Source: Olsenella uli (GTDB lineage Bacteria > Actinomycetota > Coriobacteriia > Coriobacteriales > Atopobiaceae). From it: DNA of 64,000 bases. Each line of letters starts with the position of its first letter. Position 1 is the first letter of the stretch. Location: positions 1 through 64,000 of the forward strand of contig NZ_JACJJK010000003.1 of NCBI RefSeq assembly GCF_016899935.1. Reading direction: 5' to 3'. Positions 51,579 to 59,233 of this stretch are shown piece after piece. The notes beneath the pieces were generated by a model. That model worked only from the letters and a program-made list of their open reading frames with translations, made no database searches and was not told where the DNA came from. The position numbers and the translations under genes were made by a program.

Positions 51579-52262
51579 CTAGCGGCCCTCGCGCCGCCAG
51601 ACAAGGAAGCTGTAGACGCCCACGACGAGGGTCGCGAGCAGGACCGCCACCATGCCGACCCAGAACGACGCCTCGGGCGCCACGGACGAGAGCAGGGCGG
51701 CGACGAGCATCGCCACGCCCGCGACCACGAAGACGGGGCCGGCGAAGCGGTGCGTGCGGTGCCAGTTGTCCTCGCTCGCGAGCGTCCAGGGCGTGCGGAT
51801 GCCGAAGGTGTAGTTGGGCTTGACGCGCGGCAGGTAGTTGCCGAGCGCGACCATGAGGGCGCCGAGCGCGAGGAGGATTACCGTCGAGACGAGCGAGCCT
51901 CCCTCGGGCACGAGGCCAGAGGCGGTGAGCGGCGTCATCCACGAGACGGCAACCATGAAGAGGGTGATCGCGGCGCTCATGCCCAGGTAGACGCCGCGGA
52001 AGCGCTCGAAGTTGCGCCCCTTGGGGTCGAGGCGCGGGACGGCGAGCATGACGAGCGCGACGACGAGCGGCATGGCCGCCATGGCGAGCGTGCCCGCCTT
52101 GTCGCCCCAGCCGTCGACCGCGCCGTCGGCGCCCCAGTGCGTGGGCACCGTCTGGGGCATGGCGGGGTAGGCCAGCAGCGCATACGCCGCCAGATGGACG
52201 ACCACCGCCGCGAACAGGACGACCCAGAAGACGCGCTCGCCGCGCCCAAGCTCAACCTTCAT
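51579..52262 (-). CDS. SdpI-family membrane protein
   Basis: A 227-residue protein with six helices and the DUF1648/SdpI pattern: AYPAMPQTVPTHWGADGAVDGWGDK (28-52), GNYLPRVKPNYTFGIRTPWTL near 139-159, and WHRTHRFAGPVFV near 165. In Bacillus subtilis SdpI gives immunity to the SDP toxin and traps the repressor SdpR at the membrane. Here no toxin gene is seen. ATG 52262 lies inside the ArsR gene (11 bp overlap); longer frames upstream read through that gene and are unlikely. Confidence 0.87.
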   Translation of the reverse strand: MKVELGRGERVFWVVLFAAVVVHLAAYALLAYPAMPQTVPTHWGADGAVDGWGDKAGTLAMAAMPLVVALVMLAVPRLDPKGRNFERFRGVYLGMSAAITLFMVAVSWMTPLTASGLVPEGGSLVSTVILLALGALMVALGNYLPRVKPNYTFGIRTPWTLASEDNWHRTHRFAGPVFVVAGVAMLVAALLSSVAPEASFWVGMVAVLLATLVVGVYSFLVWRREGR

Positions 52263-52527
52263 CCGAAGCCTCCGTTTCCGTGAGCCCGAGGAACCATGAG
52301 ATGAGGCCCTGCAGGACGGTGGTGTCCAGCCGGTAGAGGACGTTCCTGCCCCGGCGCTCCGCCTCCACAAGGCCCGCCTCGCGCAGGACCTCGAGGTGGT
52401 GCGAGAGCGTCGCCTTGTTCTGGGGGAAGTGCTCGCCGATCTCTCCCGCCGTCATGTCCCGCTCGCCGAGAAGCTCGAGGATGCGGCGCGTGGGGTCAGA
52501 GAGCGCCTTGAACCCGTCGCCGACCAT
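52252..52527 (-). CDS. SdpR-like ArsR-family repressor
   Basis: A 91-residue winged-helix protein: FKALSDPTRRILELLGERDMTAGEIGEHF (6-34) and ATLSHHLEVLREAGLVEAERRGRNVLYRL, without metal-binding Cys. This is the SdpR type that represses itself and SdpI. It overlaps the SdpI-like gene, as in Bacillus. The start follows AGAGGAGG. A palindrome 70 bp upstream (52597-52612) is a candidate operator. Confidence 0.88.
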   Translation of the reverse strand: MVGDGFKALSDPTRRILELLGERDMTAGEIGEHFPQNKATLSHHLEVLREAGLVEAERRGRNVLYRLDTTVLQGLISWFLGLTETEASDEG

Positions 52528-52596
52528 CTCGCCTCCTCTCGCTGCGGACCTCCTGCGGTGGAGTATACCCTCGTTGGTTCGATGGATGCCGTATAG

Positions 52597-52612
52597 TTCG
52601 ATGTTCGTCGAA
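52597..52612. promoter_or_regulatory. Candidate SdpR-type operator
   Basis: TTCGATGTTCGTCGAA has perfect 5 bp arms; a half copy TTCGATGG lies nearby at 52578. It is located in the divergent promoter region between the SdpR-like gene and the small gene at 52687. Confidence 0.4.
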
Positions 52613-52686
52613 ATGTTGGGCTGAGCGGCGGCATTTCCGGCGAGCCGAGACTATACTGCTCATACGTCGTCGCCCGGGGAGGTGCC

Positions 52687-52896
52687 ATGGGATACAGCAG
52701 GAGCGAGCCGCACCGCCCGTGCCTGCGGCGGCACAGCTACGGTGGCTCCGAGGTGTGGTTCACGAACAGCCCGGAGAGCGAGGGCGGCTTTGACACGCTG
52801 GACGTCGACATGGGCAAAGCCATTGCCGATCTGAGGCGACTTGCGGGCGGGGGCGCCGCAAACGATATGCCTTCCAAGGGAAAGGAAAGGCCGTGA
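52687..52896 (+). CDS. Small hypothetical protein, GG(S/T)xxW(F/Y)T family
   Basis: A 69-residue protein, start after GGGGAGG. It contains YGGSEVWFTNSPES (18-31) and a helical MGKAIADLRRLAGG, then a basic tail. The protein encoded at 53874-54095 on the other strand shares LGGTQIWYTDLPD and the helix MGEKDERAVDELKQLA, so the two are paralogs. I know no named family. The next gene starts in the stop (GTGA overlap). The function is unknown. Confidence 0.6.
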   Translation: MGYSRSEPHRPCLRRHSYGGSEVWFTNSPESEGGFDTLDVDMGKAIADLRRLAGGGAANDMPSKGKERP

Positions 52897-53216
52897 TTTC
52901 CGGGGTCGTGCTTGCCGTCGCAAGCGTTATATCGCTTCTAGCGGGTATCAAGATGGTTGCGAGAAGAACGTGCTCTCCGCTCAAGGCCGTCCACCGGAGC
53001 AATCTCACGCCGGAGGGCGAGCGGCGGCTCTCCCTCGTGTGCGGACCGGCGCTCCTGGTCGTCGGGGCCTCGTTTGCCGTGTCGGCGTATCTTGCCCTCT
53101 TCGTGGGGGATGCGGCCAGTGGTGCGCAGACGCTCATCGGGATTGTGGGCATAGCGCTTCCTGCCCTGATCATCTTGCTCGCCATCAGACGCTACAACGG
53201 GTCTGTCACGTCCTGA
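52893..53216 (+). CDS. Small membrane protein (DUF3784-like)
   Basis: A 107-residue protein with membrane segments at about 2-22, 50-72 and 78-100 and an intervening charged loop. GTG 52893 overlaps the stop of the preceding small gene and follows AAAGGAAAGG. The layout (three helices, loop with Arg/Lys between first and second) fits DUF3784-like proteins, but sequence identity is not sure. The loop includes RRT encoded next to a GAGAAGAAC word at 52961. Confidence 0.6.
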   Translation: MISGVVLAVASVISLLAGIKMVARRTCSPLKAVHRSNLTPEGERRLSLVCGPALLVVGASFAVSAYLALFVGDAASGAQTLIGIVGIALPALIILLAIRRYNGSVTS

Positions 53217-53260
53217 CGCTGAGAGCCGGGCGTCCTTCTCGCCATCAGCCCGTCCCTTTC

Positions 53261-53367
53261 CGGGTGTGTACGAAGTTGCAGAATTAATACGGTACCTAGC
53301 AGCAACATTTCCGCAGGTAAACGACGTAACGAGAAGAACATCAACTCTGCAACTCCGTACATAGCCG
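53261..53367. repeat. Three-copy hairpin element, copy 3 (inverted)
   Basis: The reverse complement of this copy matches copy 1 along its length: GTTGATGTTCTTCTCG, TTTACCTGCGGAAA and GGTACCGTATTA are all kept. The ends are GGGTGTGTACGAAGTTGCA and TGCAACTCCGTACATAGCC. It lies between the small membrane gene and the GNAT gene. Confidence 0.88.
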
Positions 53368-53427
53368 GAAGGACGGGAGGAAGAGGGGGCGACCTAGGCT
53401 ATGCTTTATGCGCCGCGAGGAGGTGCC

Positions 53428-53880
53428 ATGGGATACCAGCTCAGAACCATCAAGACGCCCGAGGTGGCGCGGCTCGAGCCGCTCTATCGCGAGCTCGCGC
53501 GGCACCATAACGAGGTCTCCGCGCACTTTGGCGGCAGCTATCCCAGCGTGCCGATCGAGGGCCAGCTGCGCGAGTGCGCCGAAGACCTCGCTGCGGGCAA
53601 GGCGGAGGTGGCGGTTATCGAGAAGTGCGGCGAGCTGATCGCCCTCTGCAAGGTAGACGTTGTCGGCAACCGCGGCTATCTCGACGAGCTGGTCGTCATG
53701 CCCGGACATCGCGGGCAGGGCCTTGGCTCGCGGCTCATGGACTGGGCGGACGGCGTCTTTCGGGCGCGCGACGTGCGCCAGGTCGAGCTCAGGGTCATCG
53801 TGGGCAACGAGGGCGCGCGACGCCTCTACGAGCGCCACGGCTTCCTGCCCTCGGTGCTGGAGATGCGACGGCCTCAGTAG
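53428..53880 (+). CDS. GNAT-family N-acetyltransferase
   Basis: A 150-residue acetyltransferase. The acetyl-CoA site is ELVVMPGHRGQGLGSRLMDWA (about 88-108; motif R/QxxGxG/A as RGQGLG), followed by RQVELRVIVGNEGARRLYERHGF near 117-139. Substrate unknown. ATG 53428 follows GAGGAGG and the leader is nearly identical to that of the small gene at 52687 (GAGGTGCCATGGGATA), hinting at a duplicated 5' end. The stop overlaps the small convergent gene at 53874 by 7 bp. Confidence 0.88.
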   Translation: MGYQLRTIKTPEVARLEPLYRELARHHNEVSAHFGGSYPSVPIEGQLRECAEDLAAGKAEVAVIEKCGELIALCKVDVVGNRGYLDELVVMPGHRGQGLGSRLMDWADGVFRARDVRQVELRVIVGNEGARRLYERHGFLPSVLEMRRPQ

Positions 53881-54095
53881 CGCGGCCGGCGAGCGCCGCC
53901 GTCCCGCTTGCCGCTTCGACCCGTCTTGGCGTTCGCGCCGTACTTCTCGGCCAGCTGCTTGAGCTCGTCTACGGCCCGCTCGTCCTTCTCGCCCATGCTG
54001 GGCACGTCAAAGGGGCAGTCGGGCAGGTCCGTGTACCAGATTTGCGTGCCGCCGAGGGAGTTCTTCTTCCAGTAGGGCCAGTGCGGGATGTCCAT
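53874..54095 (-). CDS. Small hypothetical protein, GG(S/T)xxW(F/Y)T family, second member
   Basis: A 73-residue protein starting MDIPHWPYWKKNSLGGTQIW after GGAGGC. It shares the GGTQIWYTD motif and a following helix with the protein at 52687. Relative to that paralog it has an extra EKDE after the MG of the helix, which is encoded exactly by the dispersed word GAGAAGGAC. The C-terminus is basic (KRDGGARRPRY). Function unknown. Confidence 0.6.
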   Translation of the reverse strand: MDIPHWPYWKKNSLGGTQIWYTDLPDCPFDVPSMGEKDERAVDELKQLAEKYGANAKTGRSGKRDGGARRPRY

Positions 54096-54171
54096 CTGCG
54101 CCTCCGTTGGAACGGACTGCGTCCAGTATCCAGTATAGGGCAGGGACCTACAGTAATCTGCTGAATGAGTG

Positions 54172-54221
54172 TTGACACTGGATACTATGCGTCATATAGT
54201 GTGTTTCACACAGTATATGAC
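54172..54221 (+). promoter_or_regulatory. Promoter and operator of the PadR operon
   Basis: TTGACA (54172-54177) and TATAGT (54195-54200) are exactly 17 bp apart. An inverted repeat GTCATATAGTGTG (54191-54203) and CACACAGTATATGAC (54207-54221) overlaps the -10, as expected for autorepression by PadR. Confidence 0.75.
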
Positions 54222-54237
54222 GAGAGGAGGTGTGCGG

Positions 54238-54558
54238 ATGGAGGCTCAGATGAAGCGCGGTTTCCTGGAGGCCTGCGTGCTCGCGGCCTTATGCGGCGAG
54301 GAGTCCTACGGCTACCAGATCGTCAAGGACGTGCCCGCCAGCATGGGGCTCACGGAGTCCACGCTTTACCCGCTGCTCAAGCGCCTGGAGAAGGCCGGCT
54401 GCATCACGGCGCGCTCCGCCGAGCACAACGGGCGGCTACGCCGGTACTACCGCATCACGGACGCCGGCCGCGAGCGCATCGAGGAGTTCCTGGCCGAATG
54501 GCCGTCCGTGCAGGAGATCTATCGTTACGTGGAGGGGGCGCACCATGACGCGCGATGA
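54238..54558 (+). CDS. PadR-family transcriptional regulator
   Basis: A 106-residue regulator: GFLEACVLAALCGEESYGYQ (7-26), LTESTLYPLLKRLEKAGCIT (38-57) and GRLRRYYRITDAGRERIEEF (65-84) are the PadR winged helix. ATG 54238 follows GAGAGGAGG; a longer frame starting at 54169 would cover the promoter. It precedes a DUF1700 gene with a 14 bp overlap, the standard PadR-DUF1700 pair that senses envelope stress in Gram-positives. Confidence 0.9.
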   Translation: MEAQMKRGFLEACVLAALCGEESYGYQIVKDVPASMGLTESTLYPLLKRLEKAGCITARSAEHNGRLRRYYRITDAGRERIEEFLAEWPSVQEIYRYVEGAHHDAR

Positions 54559-55171
54559 GTTCCTGGGCCGGCTGGGCGAGCTGCTCGCCTGCCTGCCGGC
54601 GGATCAGGTGGAGGAGACCAAGCAGTTCTACGCGGAGGCCATCGCCGACCGCATGGAGGACGGGATGTCCGAGGAGGAGGCCGTGGCCGCCATGGGCGCG
54701 CCCGGCGAGGTGGCGGAGGCCACGCTCGACGACCTGCCCGCCGTGCCGCGCGCGATTGCCCGGACGCGCCGGCGCAGCACCGCGCTGCTGTGGGTGCTCA
54801 CCATCGTGGGGCCGCCCGTGTGGGTGCCGCTGTTGCTGGCCTTTGCCGCCGTGGCCGTCACGATCTACGTCTGCATCTGGGTGCTGGCGCTCTGCGTATG
54901 GATCATCGCCGCGTGCTTCGGTGCCGTGGGGGTCACAAACCTCGCGCTCATGACCGTGGGCGTTAAGGTCGGCCTCATTCCGTACGCACTCGTGACGCTG
55001 GGATGCGGCATCGCGCTTCTCGGCGTGGCGCTTCTCGTTGGCGCGGGCGCCTGGGCGGTCTCCAAGCAGATCGCGCGCCTCTCGGCGCTCTGGGCGAAAA
55101 AGGCCGTCTCGCCCTTCTGGAAGAGCCGGGGCGAGAAGAACGGTGCGTCCGCTGCGCACCTCATGGCGTAG
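54545..55171 (+). CDS. DUF1700 membrane protein
   Basis: A 208-residue protein: an N-terminal helical domain (MTRDEFLGRLGELLACLPAD, with DGMSEEEAVAAMGAPGEVA near 38-56) followed by helices at about 78-105, 112-135 and 145-168. This is the DUF1700 pattern found next to PadR genes. The C-terminus (SRGEKNGASAAHLMA) lies over a GAGAAGAAC word. Probable role: membrane partner of the PadR switch, controlling the small gene that follows. Confidence 0.85.
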   Translation: MTRDEFLGRLGELLACLPADQVEETKQFYAEAIADRMEDGMSEEEAVAAMGAPGEVAEATLDDLPAVPRAIARTRRRSTALLWVLTIVGPPVWVPLLLAFAAVAVTIYVCIWVLALCVWIIAACFGAVGVTNLALMTVGVKVGLIPYALVTLGCGIALLGVALLVGAGAWAVSKQIARLSALWAKKAVSPFWKSRGEKNGASAAHLMA

Positions 55172-55186
55172 GAAGGGGCGAGCATT

Positions 55187-55465
55187 ATGACCAGTGCAAA
55201 GAGGATCTATCTTGCTGTGGCGGGCGGTCTTGTGGCTGCGGGCCTTGTCCTCGCGGGCATCGGATATGTTGCCTCGGGCTGCAACCCGGCCGTATTCACG
55301 ACGCAGCTTGACGCCCGCAGCGGGGAGATCGTTCTCGGAGGAGTTGAGGTGGAAGGCCCCATTGGCATGTACAACCTCGACCGAATCTTCGATCTGGGCC
55401 AGATTGACATCGCGGCTCCCGAGGCGCCGGAGGCTCCATTGGCGCCGTCAGCGGTGACCGAGTGA
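55187..55465 (+). CDS. Small anchored protein of the PadR operon
   Basis: A 92-residue protein with an N-terminal membrane helix (8-31) and a short extracytoplasmic part ending in an Ala/Pro/Glu-rich tail. In many PadR-DUF1700 operons the third gene encodes a DUF4097 adhesin-like protein with the same N-terminal region; this one seems to be a short version lacking the beta-helical DUF4097 body. The start follows GAAGGGG. No homolog can be named with confidence. Confidence 0.6.
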   Translation: MTSAKRIYLAVAGGLVAAGLVLAGIGYVASGCNPAVFTTQLDARSGEIVLGGVEVEGPIGMYNLDRIFDLGQIDIAAPEAPEAPLAPSAVTE

Positions 55466-55490
55466 GGCGGTTCAGACGCGTTGATCTTTC

Positions 55491-55558
55491 GCCGACCATA
55501 CATACCTGTCACTTTTACCCTCAAATAAGGCCAAAACTGACAGGTATGTATGGTCGGC
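55491..55558. repeat. 21 bp perfect-stem hairpin after the PadR operon
   Basis: Arms 55491-55511 (GCCGACCATACATACCTGTC plus A) and 55538-55558 are perfectly complementary, with further TTTT/AAAA pairing across one mismatch. It lies 26 bp after the stop. The 391 bp gap 55466-55856 otherwise holds only a possible coding remnant. Confidence 0.85.
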
Positions 55559-55690
55559 CGTTTTATACGCCCGGTCGGCAGCATGGAAATGTGCCGGGAA
55601 GCCCGTGACCCGCCGGGTCGCCGACGAGAGTGGTCGCGAAATCGTGACGTTTGACAGGCGGCCCGGCGCGCTGCTGGGCAGGGTAGGGGG

Positions 55691-55807
55691 CTAGCGGGCC
55701 AGCTCCCGAATGGCGTCGGCCACTGCCCTGATGTGCCCCTCTGTCGCGCGCGGCCGCCCCGCTCCGCGCCAAAAGTTATTCTCGGTTAACAACCTCTTCA
55801 GAATAGT
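55691..55807 (-). pseudogene. Possible coding remnant (C-terminal fragment)
   Basis: A minus-strand frame without ATG reads LLTENNFWRGAGRPRATEGH and ends IRELAR at TAG 55691-55693. The composition is protein-like, but there is no start or ribosome site and the frame is closed by TAA at 55808. It may be the tail of a decayed gene or chance. Confidence 0.22.
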
Positions 55808-55856
55808 TTACGCTGTCTAACAGAGTGGACCGCAGCAGGAGAGGGAGCAGCGCGTG

Positions 55857-57596
55857 ATGATTGACCGGAGGCTTGTCGGCGTCGTGCCGGGGAGCATGAA
55901 GTACGTGTGTGCGAGCGTGGTCCTCCAGTGGGCGTCGCTCGTGGCCAACATGGGCATGGTGCTCGTTATCTGCCGGACGCTGTCCCTGCTCTGGGCGGGC
56001 GTGGCGGGCGAGAAGGACCTCGTACTTCTCGCCGCCAGCGTGATTGTGACGGCCGTCGTGCGCGGCCTCGCCGCCGCAGGCTCCGTGCGCATGGGGTTTC
56101 TCGCCAGCCGTGAGGTCAAGCGCACGCTGCGCCACCGCATCTACGAGAAGCTCCTGCGCCTGGGGCCAAGCTACCGCGAGAGCGTGCGTACCTCCGAGGT
56201 CGTGCAGGTGGCGGTGGAGGGCTGCGACCAGCTGGAGACCTACTTCGGCGCATACCTGCCGCAGTTCTTCTACGCCTTGCTCGCGCCGCTCACGCTCTTT
56301 GTGGCCCTGGCCTTTGTGAACGTGCCGGCGGCCGTGGTGCTGCTCGTGTGCGTGCCGCTCATCCCGGTGGCCATCGCCGTGGTGCAGACCTGGGCAAAGA
56401 AGCTGCTCGGCCGCTACTGGGGCCAGTACACCGAGCTCGGCGACACGTTCCTGGAGAACCTCCAGGGCCTCACCACCCTCAAGGTCTATCAGGCTGACGA
56501 GTTCAAACAGGCCGAGATGAACGAGCAGGCCGAGAAGTTCCGGCGCATTACCATGCGCGTGCTCACGATGCAGCTCAACTCCATCACGATCATGGACCTC
56601 GTGGCATACGGCGGGGCGGCCGCCGGCGTGGCGGTGGCGCTCACGCAGATGACGGCGGGTGCCGTTGACCTGGGCGGGTGCCTCGCCATCATCCTGCTGG
56701 CGGCGGACTACTTCATTCCCATGCGCCAGCTGGGGTCGTTCTTCCACGTGGCCATGAACGGCATGGCAGCGAGCGAGAAGATCTTTCGGCTGCTGGGTCT
56801 GCTGGAGCCGCCGGCGGGTGGGGAGGCGTTTCCTGCGCGGTGCGACGTGCGTGTCCGTGACCTGCGCTTCTCCTACGACGGCGAACGCGAGGTGCTCTCC
56901 GGCGTGAGCCTCGACGTGCCGGCGGGCGGCTTCGTGGCCGTGGTGGGCGAGTCCGGCTGTGGCAAGTCCACGCTCGCGACGCTCCTGCTGGGGCGGCTGC
57001 GCGGGTATCGCGGCTCGCTTACGGTGGGCGGCGTGGAGGTGGGCGCGCTCGACGCGGCCGATCTGCTTGCCCACGTGACGTACGTGGGGCACGAGAGCTA
57101 CCTCTTCAAGGGGACGGTGCGAGAGAACCTGCTGGTCGCGGCGCCGGGGGCGAACGATGACGCGCTCTGGGCCGCGCTTGAGGACACGCGGCTGGCGTCC
57201 TTCCTGCGCGGCGAGGCCGGGCTGGACACGGTGCTTGCCGAACGCGGCTCCAACCTCTCCGGCGGTCAGCGCCAGCGCTTGGCCATCGCCCGCGCGCTCT
57301 TGCACGAGACACCGGTCTACGTCTTTGACGAGGCCACCTCCAACGTGGATGCGGAGAGCGAGGATGCCATCATGGCGGCTGTCCGCGGGCTGGCCGGGCG
57401 TGCGACGGTGGTCCTCATCTCGCACCGCCTGGCCAACGTGGTGGGGGCGGACGAGATCTTCGTGCTCGACGGCGGTCGCGTGGTGGAGTATGGGCGTCAC
57501 GACGAGCTCGTTGCCGCGGATGGCCGCTACGCGACGCTCTGGCGCGCCCAGCGCGAGCTCGAGGAATACGGCGAGACGAGGGGGATGGTCGCATGA
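55857..57596 (+). CDS. ABC half-exporter, CydD-like
   Basis: A 579-residue fused permease-ATPase. Six membrane helices (about 20-330) include FYALLAPLTLFVALAF; the ATPase has Walker A VVGESGCGKSTLATLLLGR near 363-381, signature LSGGQRQRLAIARALL near 467 and Walker B VYVFDEATSNVDAESE near 487. It resembles CydD and other thiol/heme-type half-exporters; no cydAB is in view. ATG 55857 follows GGAGAGGGAG. It is coupled by ATGA to the partner gene, so the two likely form a heterodimer. Confidence 0.87.
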   Translation: MIDRRLVGVVPGSMKYVCASVVLQWASLVANMGMVLVICRTLSLLWAGVAGEKDLVLLAASVIVTAVVRGLAAAGSVRMGFLASREVKRTLRHRIYEKLLRLGPSYRESVRTSEVVQVAVEGCDQLETYFGAYLPQFFYALLAPLTLFVALAFVNVPAAVVLLVCVPLIPVAIAVVQTWAKKLLGRYWGQYTELGDTFLENLQGLTTLKVYQADEFKQAEMNEQAEKFRRITMRVLTMQLNSITIMDLVAYGGAAAGVAVALTQMTAGAVDLGGCLAIILLAADYFIPMRQLGSFFHVAMNGMAASEKIFRLLGLLEPPAGGEAFPARCDVRVRDLRFSYDGEREVLSGVSLDVPAGGFVAVVGESGCGKSTLATLLLGRLRGYRGSLTVGGVEVGALDAADLLAHVTYVGHESYLFKGTVRENLLVAAPGANDDALWAALEDTRLASFLRGEAGLDTVLAERGSNLSGGQRQRLAIARALLHETPVYVFDEATSNVDAESEDAIMAAVRGLAGRATVVLISHRLANVVGADEIFVLDGGRVVEYGRHDELVAADGRYATLWRAQRELEEYGETRGMVA

Positions 57597-59233
57597 GGGT
57601 GATGCTGCGGCTCGTGGGGCTGGTGCGGCCGCTCATGGGATTCATGGCGCTGGCCGTCCTCATGGGGCTTCTCGGCCACGTCTGCGCGGCGGCGATCACG
57701 GTGCTCGGTGGCTACGGCGTGCTCGCGGTGCTGGACGCGGGCGCGGCGGCCCCGCTCGCGGGCCTCATCGTGGCGATGGTGGTCTGCGCCGTGGCGCGCG
57801 GCCTGCTCCGCTACGGCGAGCAGGCGTGCAACCACTTCATCGCGTTCAAGCTGCTCGCGCTTGTCCGCGACCGGGTGTTCCGGGCGCTTCGTCGCCTGAC
57901 CCCGGCCAAGCTCGAGGGGCGCGACCGCGGCGACCTCATCTCGCTCATCACCTCGGACATCGAGCTCCTCGAGGTCTTCTACGCACACACCATCTCGCCC
58001 GCCGCGATTGCGCTTCTCTTCTGTGCGGGCGCCTGTGCCTTCATCGGGAGCTTCCACCCGCTGCTCGCCGTCGTGGCCGCGGCGTCGTACCTCGCCGTGG
58101 GCGTGGCGTGCCCCTTCGTCGCGGCGCGCCTGGCCGGGGACGCCGGTGCGCGCTTCCGCGCTGGTGCGGGCGAGCTCTCGAGCTTCGTGCTGGAGAGCCT
58201 GCGCGGCCTGGACGAGATTCTGCAGTACGGCGCGGGCGCGGAGCGCCTGGCTCAGATGGACGAGCGGTCCTGCGCGCTCGCCGCGGACGAGGAGCGCATG
58301 AAGCGCGCCACCGGTCGCGCGACGGCGCTCACCAACACGGTCATTCTCGCCTGCGATCTGGTCATGCTGCTCGTTGCGGCGGCGCTTCACCGCGCCGGTG
58401 TCGTGAGCTTTGACGGGGTGCTCATCCCCGTGCTCGCGCTCATGAGCTCGTTCGGCCCGGTGGTGGCGCTCGCGAACCTGGGCTCCACGCTGCAGCCTAC
58501 CCTCGCGGCGGGGGAGCGCGTGCTCGCCATCCTGGACGAGGAGCCGGTCACGCCGGAGGTCATGGGCCAGGAGCAGGTGGGCTTTGACGGCGCCGCCGCG
58601 AGCCATGTGGGCTTCTCCTACGGAGACGAGCGCGTGCTCACGGACGTCTCGCTCGAGGCGCCGGCCGGCAGAATCGTGGGCATCACCGGGCGCTCCGGCT
58701 CCGGCAAGTCCACGCTGCTGCGCCTCTTCATGCGGTTCTGGGACGTAGATGAGGGGAGCGTATCCGTCTCCGGGCGCGACGTGCGACACGTGGACACGGC
58801 CAACCTGCGCGAGCTGGAGTCCCTCGTCACGCAGGAGACGCACCTCTTCCACGACAGCATCCGCAACAACCTGCGCATCGCGCGCCTCGACGCCACGGAC
58901 GAAGAGATCGAGGCGGCCTGCCGCAAGGCATCGGTCCATGACTTCGTGATGAGCCTGCCGGCGGGCTACGACATGCCGGTCGGCGAGCTCGGCGACACGC
59001 TCTCCGGCGGCGAGCGGCAGCGCCTGGGGCTTGCGCGCGCCTTCCTGCACGATGCCCCGTTCATGCTGCTCGACGAGCCCACGAGCAACCTCGACAGCCT
59101 GAACGAGGCCGTCATCCTGCGCTCCATTGCCGAGGAGCGCGCCGGGCGGACGGTCCTTCTCGTTTCCCACCGGCCGTCCACGATGCGCATCGCCGACACC
59201 GTGGTCTGCGTTGAGAACGGGAGGGTCAGCTGA
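57593..59233 (+). CDS. ABC half-exporter, CydC-like
   Basis: A 546-residue permease-ATPase, partner of the preceding gene: helices in 1-320, Walker A ITGRSGSGKSTLLRLFMRFW near 363-382, signature LSGGERQRLGLARAFL near 468 and Walker B FMLLDEPTSNLDSLNE near 487. With the CydD-like subunit it probably exports a reduced thiol, heme or peptide. The next gene (YgbA-like) starts at the last base of its stop, and three small genes for YgbA, DUF454 and HMA proteins follow on the same strand. Confidence 0.87.
   Translation: MRVMLRLVGLVRPLMGFMALAVLMGLLGHVCAAAITVLGGYGVLAVLDAGAAAPLAGLIVAMVVCAVARGLLRYGEQACNHFIAFKLLALVRDRVFRALRRLTPAKLEGRDRGDLISLITSDIELLEVFYAHTISPAAIALLFCAGACAFIGSFHPLLAVVAAASYLAVGVACPFVAARLAGDAGARFRAGAGELSSFVLESLRGLDEILQYGAGAERLAQMDERSCALAADEERMKRATGRATALTNTVILACDLVMLLVAAALHRAGVVSFDGVLIPVLALMSSFGPVVALANLGSTLQPTLAAGERVLAILDEEPVTPEVMGQEQVGFDGAAASHVGFSYGDERVLTDVSLEAPAGRIVGITGRSGSGKSTLLRLFMRFWDVDEGSVSVSGRDVRHVDTANLRELESLVTQETHLFHDSIRNNLRIARLDATDEEIEAACRKASVHDFVMSLPAGYDMPVGELGDTLSGGERQRLGLARAFLHDAPFMLLDEPTSNLDSLNEAVILRSIAEERAGRTVLLVSHRPSTMRIADTVVCVENGRVS

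Noticed and set aside
55563-55772. Minus-strand ATG frame of 69 codons
   Set aside because: No ribosome site, low-complexity composition, and it is out of frame with the more protein-like remnant at 55691-55807.
55857-59233. Calling the ABC pair true CydDC for cytochrome bd assembly
   Set aside because: No cydA or cydB gene is visible and the small partner genes point to a different context; only CydDC-like is supported.
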